From the NCBI GenBank assembly GCA_930367215.1, contig OV884059.1, positions 6,906,945 to 6,970,944 on the forward strand: 64,000 nt of DNA, read 5' to 3'. This document shows positions 59,299-64,000 of the stretch, in pieces (positions within the stretch are counted from its first letter, which is position 1; each line of letters opens with the position of its first letter). The DNA comes from Pollenia angustigena. Its lineage: Eukaryota; Arthropoda; Insecta; Diptera; Polleniidae. Under the pieces are notes generated by a model. It saw nothing but the letters and a program-made list of their open reading frames with translations, did not search any database and was not told where the DNA came from. The position numbers were made by a program, and so were the translations under genes.

Positions 59299-59689
59299 TC
59301 AGACTGTCAGTTAAAAAGCGTAAAACAATTTAATTTTTCCCTTTTTTGGTTTATATGACTGCAAAGTACAAATTTCGTTTATTTTATTAAAAAAATTTCA
59401 ATATATAAACTTTTTATAAACTGAATTTTGCATGGAAATTTACTCTTATAAGACAAAAATATTTTTTGTGAATAGTCTTGTTATTATTTCCAATATGTAT
59501 TTCTTGTTTTGTATTCTTGATTTTTAATTATTATTAAACTACTTATAATTATTTTACAATGCAACTTAAAATAAATTTAAATGTTTTTTTTTTTTTTCAA
59601 TTAACAAAAGGCATTTTAAATTTGGTAATATTTTTTCACATTTGGTAACTTTTTCAAAAATTTTGGTTGTAACTTTGTGGTCGTGGCAG

Positions 59690-60908
59690 CTCCGATGAAA
59701 ATAAGAAAAAACACTCAAGGGGAATTAAACGAAATTCACCATACGCGGCGAACTTTCAATAGTTGTGTTTTCTGTTAGAATTATAAAAATATCGGCTTTG
59801 TTAAATACTCTACCTAACAGAAAAACAATTTTGTTACTGGCAATGCCATGACATACTGCCAACAGAGCAAATATTAAAGCATATTTTAAGGATGATCATA
59901 ATAAAAATCCAAAGTTGCATTTAATTTATTTCCTCTTCCTTATGTTAACTTCATTCTTTATTATAAATATAAGTTAGTTTTCTTTTAACAATAGAGCAAT
60001 GCGGACGTAAATCGAAACGCGAGTTAAAATCTAATAATAATTAATAATAATAAAGTGTAATAAATATTAAAAAGTGTTTGATTACATAATTAGCAAAATA
60101 GTGTGTGTATAAGTTGTATCAATTGTGCAAAAGGGGGGGTTTGGGTTGATGCTTAAATAAAAAATATTTTGAAGAATTGCTGCCTAAAAGAAATAAGTTC
60201 TTAAAAGCCAAATACACTTGCCAAATGCTTGTCATGTGGGCGAATTCATCGTGTACATGTGCAGGACGTTATATTCGCTGTCATATCTAAATTTGTTTGA
60301 TTTTCCAGCCAGCATCATCGGTGTGACACATTCAAACACATTTTCGCTAAACTACCACAATGCTTGATGAGTAGTGTATTTTGGCCTTTAAGATTTCTAT
60401 TAAGTGAATTGAATTATACTTTTATTGTGTTTTATACGGCTAATTGTTATAGCGACCGACAAATTTGTCGAATTTTATTAAACACTCCAGCCAGAAAAAA
60501 ACACAATTTTGATACTGGCAGTGCCATGACACACTGACAACACAGCAAATATTAAAGCATGCTTTAAGGATGATCATAATAAAAATGCAAAGTTGAATTT
60601 AATTTATTTCCTCTTCCTTTTGTTAACTTCATTCTTTATTATACATACATATTAGTTTTCTTTTAACAATCGAGCAATGCGGACGTAAATCGAGTCGCGA
60701 GTTAAAATTTATTAATAATTAATAAAAATAAAGTGTTATAAATATTTAAAAGTGTTTAATTAAATAATTAGCTCAAAAGTGTGTTTATAAGTTAAAGGCG
60801 GGTTTGCTTGCCACAAAAAGGTAAGTTGTAAAGGTTTTTATTGAATGAATGCCATTTTTCTCAAGCTGTCTCAACCAATATCTTGATAATTCGTATATGG
60901 TTATCGTT
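59690..60908 (+). repeat. ~290-bp direct duplication, period 679 bp
   Basis: 59817-60118 and 60490-60795 share CAGAAAAA-CAATTTT, ACTGGCA(A/G)TGCCATGACA, AGGATGATCATAATAAAAAT, TCCTCTTCCTT and GCAATGCGGACGTAAATCGA in order. They might be a pair of terminal repeats, duplicated first exons or a simple duplication; no primer-binding site or coding frame lies between them. AAAGGTAAGTTG at 60819 looks like a splice donor but has no partner I can show. Confidence 0.6.
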
Positions 60909-61116
60909 CAAGGCGAATTTATTACAGGTGGTCTTTAAAGCACTGCTGCTAGCTTTTTTTTTTAGCTTAATCATTGTTGGATGTAAAAATTTTGCTTATT
61001 ATGTTTGTTTCTGTTTTTGACATTGTACAATGATTTTACAAAAACAAATTGCTTGTGGTTTTTGTACGAGTTGTACTTGTGATAGTACCGAGATTACCTG
61101 GAATGAATTCGCCTTG
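60909..61116. mobile_element. MITE with CAAGGCGAATT ends (208 bp)
   Basis: Left CAAGGCGAATTTATTACAGG; right (reverse complement) CAAGGCGAATTCATTCCAGG. No clear TSD. Related, less complete copies at 39893 and 57806. Confidence 0.7.
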
Positions 61117-61625
61117 ATTATCCTTGCTTATTTGTTTTGTGTAGCATAATTTGACATGGAAAATTAATATCAGCGCTGCCGCTGTGACTCTAAATTGTTC
61201 AAATTTACCCTCCAAATGCTCCTTTTTTAAGTTCCTTTTTTTATGATTTTAAATCAATTCGTGCTACTACAGTTTGGCCATTTTTAAAACTATGTCACGA
61301 ACATGTATTAAGAATAAATAAAAAAGATACCAGAATGACTATTTTTAGTTTTTAAGATACCTTGTTTATAATATCCAAATTCTGTTTATATATCGCACTT
61401 GTTCAAAAATAGTACTTTTTCCAGAGGCACCAAACATTTTCTAAAACGACAAAAAAATATGTAAAGAACAAAAAAAAAAAAAATATACTAGGCTGTATTT
61501 TGTGCACTAAAAGTACCAAAAACAAGGTTTTTTCTTATGCATTTATTTTTGGCTTCATTGTATTTTTTTTTAAAAAGGTTTAAGCCATCCGATTTGCCGT
61601 GAAATGCCCCATATATTTTTACAAA
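61117..61625. other. AT-rich DNA with GTACTTTTT/AAAAGTACC words
   Basis: AATAGTACTTTTTCCAG near 61408 and AAAAGTACCAAAAAC near 61508 resemble the repeats at 17.5-19.2 and 27.05-27.45 kb. No gene seen. Confidence 0.4.
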
Positions 61626-61633
61626 GTACCCAG

Positions 61634-63726
61634 TAGACTGGTCGCATCTTGTATGGGATTTTTTTTTTTTTTAAATTTAAATGTTTGCGCTGCTTTAAAT
61701 ATGAGGTTTGGTGTAAGAAATCAAGTCCTAATTTTTCAGCTCAATCCGACGGTGCCTAGTCGTGCCAAGTGGGGCCCAAAGTTCCCCATATGATAAAAAA
61801 AAACATCTATTCAATCAGATACTAGATGAAAAGCCGGTCTTTAAGACCGAAAATCGAAAATCTGGCTTCGTTACAATCTTCCGCAGAGAAAATACTTTAA
61901 GTATGCCAAATTTCAGCTTCCTATGTCATCAGATGGCTTCAGAAAGTTGCGGAAAGAATAGGACATACATGCAAACATCCTTACATACTAAGAAATTATA
62001 TATTGTATAGATAGATTAAAGTATTTGCAGTTTAATATTTTAGTATGATACGAACGAAAGATTTTTAACTAGTTTTAACTGATTCGGGGTCGCTGAATCC
62101 AGTGGTGCTAGCCGTTTTTTTAGGTTAGCTTTAGTTTTCGAGATATACCGTTATTTCAAAAATTAAGGATGTTGCACAACATATGTTCGCGCAACTCAAA
62201 AACGCTTTAGCTTATTGAAAAACTAAAAAAATCGAAATTCGGCAATAACATTTACTTTAAGAAAGTTAAAACTTTTTTCTTCATATTGGCTCTGGTTTTC
62301 GAGATATACCGTTATTTCAAAAATTAAGGATGTTGCACAACATATGTTCGCGTAACTCAAAAACGCTTTAGTTTATTGAAAAACAAAAAAAAAACCGAAA
62401 TTCCGCAATAAAATTTACTTTAAGAAAGTTAAAACTTTTTTCTTCATATTGGCTTTGGTTTTCGAGATATACCGTTATTTCGAAAATTAAGGAGGTTGCA
62501 CAACATATGTTCGCGTAACTCAAAAACGCTTTAACTTATTGAAAAACTAAAAAAAACCGAAATTCCGCAATAAAATTTACTTTAAGAAAGGTGAAACGTT
62601 TTTCTTATATGCGCAGTCGTTTTAGAAACAAAATTTTTTTTTCTGAAAAAAAAAAAAATTTTTTTTTTAAAATTTCGGAATTTTTGTTTTTAAAAATTCA
62701 TAAAAAATTGAAAAATGGAGCTATGCTTCTAATTTTATAGAGTCATATAAAAAAAAATATTGTCAAATGTATGACTGGAGTCCCTTCTTGAGGCATCCTA
62801 GGCACTACACGGGCCAAATATAAGAATTTCAATTATACACATATGGCGGTTTAATAAAATTCTTAAATTAATGACTCTATAAAATTAGAAGCATAGCTCC
62901 ATTTTTCAATTTTTTATGAATTTTTAAAAACAAAAATTCCGAAATTTTAAAAAAAAAATTTTTTTTTTTTTCAGAAAAAAAAATTTTAGTTTTTCAATAA
63001 GTTAAAGCGTTTTTGAGTTACGCGAACATATGTTGTGCAACCTCCTTAATTTTCGAAATAACGGTATATCTCGAAAACCAAAGCCAATATGAAGAAAAAA
63101 GTTTTAACTTTCTTAAAGTAAATGTTATTGCCGAATTTCGATTTTTTTAGTTTTTCAATAAGCTAGAGCGTTTTTGAGTTGCGCGAACATATGTTGTGCA
63201 ACATCCTTAATTTTTGAAATAACGGTATATCTCGAAAACTAAAGCTAACCTAAAAAACGGCTAGCACCACTGGATTCAGCGACCCCGAATTAGTTAAAAT
63301 TAGTTAAAAATCTTTCGTTCGTATCATACTAAAATATTAAACTGCAAATACTTTAATCTATCTATACAATATATAATTTCTTAGTATGTAAGGATGTTTG
63401 CATGTATGTCCTATTCTTTCCGCAACTTTCTGAAGCCATCTGATGACATAGGAAGCTGAAATTTGGCATACTTAAAGTATTTTCTCTGCGGAAGATCGTA
63501 ACGAAGCCAGATTTTCGATTTTCGGTCTTTAAGACCGGATTTTCATCTAGTATCTGATTGAATAGATGTTTTTTTATCATATGGGGAACTTTGGGCCCCA
63601 CTTGGCACGACTAGGCACCGTCGGATTGAGCTGAAAAATTAGGACTTGATTTCTTACACCAAACCTCATATTTTAAGCAGCGCAAACATTTAAATTTAAA
63701 AAAAAAAAAAAATTGCGACCAGTCTA
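61634..63726. mobile_element. Giant palindromic (foldback) element with 8-bp TSD
   Basis: GTACCCAG flanks both sides (61626-61633, 63727-63734). Tips TAGACTGGTCGCA and TGCGACCAGTCTA are perfectly inverted. The left arm (to about 62748) and right arm (from about 62871) are mirror images over most of their length, for example CAGATACTAGATGAAAAGCC facing its complement near 63550. The spacer of about 125 bp (62749-62870) is unique. The left arm has three units of a ~165-bp subrepeat (GATATACCGTTATTTC at 62142, 62302, 62467) while the right has two. Frames 61599-61793, 61762-62010 and 63362-63601 are mirror translations of the arms. The 8-bp TSD would fit hAT or P-like mobilisation, but the tip does not match a hAT consensus well. 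Confidence 0.9.
62749..62870. other. Unique spacer at the centre of the palindrome
   Basis: About 120 bp between AGAGTCAT and ATGACTCT, with no inverted counterpart. It includes GGAGTCCCTTCTTGAGGCAT and CACTACACGGGCC, richer in G+C than the arms. Nothing recognised. Confidence 0.6.
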
Positions 63727-63734
63727 GTACCCAG

Positions 63735-64000
63735 TCAGTGTTTTTATTAAATGCGCCAAAACTCATTTAGCCAAAGTTTTAGCTGTCTGTTTTTCTTTTT
63801 ATAAATACTTTTCCGTTTTTATTTTTTTTAAAAAATACTACAAACAAAAAGTACTTTATTTAAAAATGTATCAAAAAACATTTAAAAAAAAAACACTTTT
63901 TCAATTGTAAACCAACTTTTGCTGTTTTTTGTTTTGTTTTTTGTAATAAAAACTTGTAAATTGAAATTCAAAATGAAAGATGAAATGAGTTTAATTTTTT
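63735..64000. other. AT-rich DNA to window end
   Basis: Homopolymer-rich sequence; nothing recognised. Confidence 0.5.

Larger units (their letters stand above)
41658..59686 (+). repeat. ~10.6-kb direct duplication, second copy (expanded to 18 kb)
   Basis: Starts TTTGGTCCACTTCGTTC as copy A and follows it throughout; expanded by two extra 3.78-kb units and by private insertions at 54634-55409, 57374-57690 and 58970-59298; lacks the 34752 and 35877 insertions of copy A. Confidence 0.9.

Overview
The window reads as non-coding DNA from an AT-rich insect nuclear genome, most likely a higher fly (Diptera, Brachycera). The grounds are: long homopolymer tracts; a 1.5 kb TACA microsatellite; a DINE-1/mini-me type Helentron-like element with its GTCY block and 3' hairpin; a mariner-type transposase relic; a non-LTR retrotransposon tail; and many TA-flanked miniature inverted-repeat elements (MITEs). 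The species call is inference. I find no intact protein-coding gene, no rRNA, no convincing tRNA gene and no CRISPR. Almost every long open frame is low-complexity or lies inside a repeat.

Layout. 1-6.2 kb: two copies of a foldback-like element with a GC-rich ~82 bp tandem repeat, an 11-bp minisatellite (CTGAACTAGAA)n, and a 5'-truncated non-LTR element inserted in that minisatellite. 6.3-11.5 kb: mostly plain AT-rich DNA, a small inverted-repeat element, a relative of the CCCAG-ended MITE, and a GC-richer tRNA-derived (SINE-like) tract near 9.3-10.0 kb. 11.5-19.5 kb: a decayed mariner element, several TA-flanked MITEs, and a 1,092-bp foldback element with long terminal inverted repeats (TIRs) and a perfect 9-bp target-site duplication (TSD). 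19.5-27.4 kb: AT-rich DNA with one 434-bp MITE and a 16-bp GTCTAGAC-type minisatellite.

27.4-59.7 kb is the most informative part. It is a stack of duplications: a large inverted repeat (arms 27.8-31.3 and 33.0-37.1 kb), a roughly 10.6-kb direct duplication (31.1-41.4 kb against 41.66-59.69 kb), and within the second copy a near-identical 3.78-kb head-to-tail triplication (42.6-53.9 kb). Transposons kept inserting between these events, so one paralogue holds the filled site and another the empty site. That fixes exact ends and TSDs for at least eight insertions without outside data.

59.7-64 kb: a 290-bp direct duplication, a 208-bp MITE, and a 2,093-bp palindromic element (about 0.9-1.1 kb arms, 125-bp spacer) with an 8-bp TSD. 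There is no gene network to describe; the biology here is transposition, nested insertion and segmental duplication.
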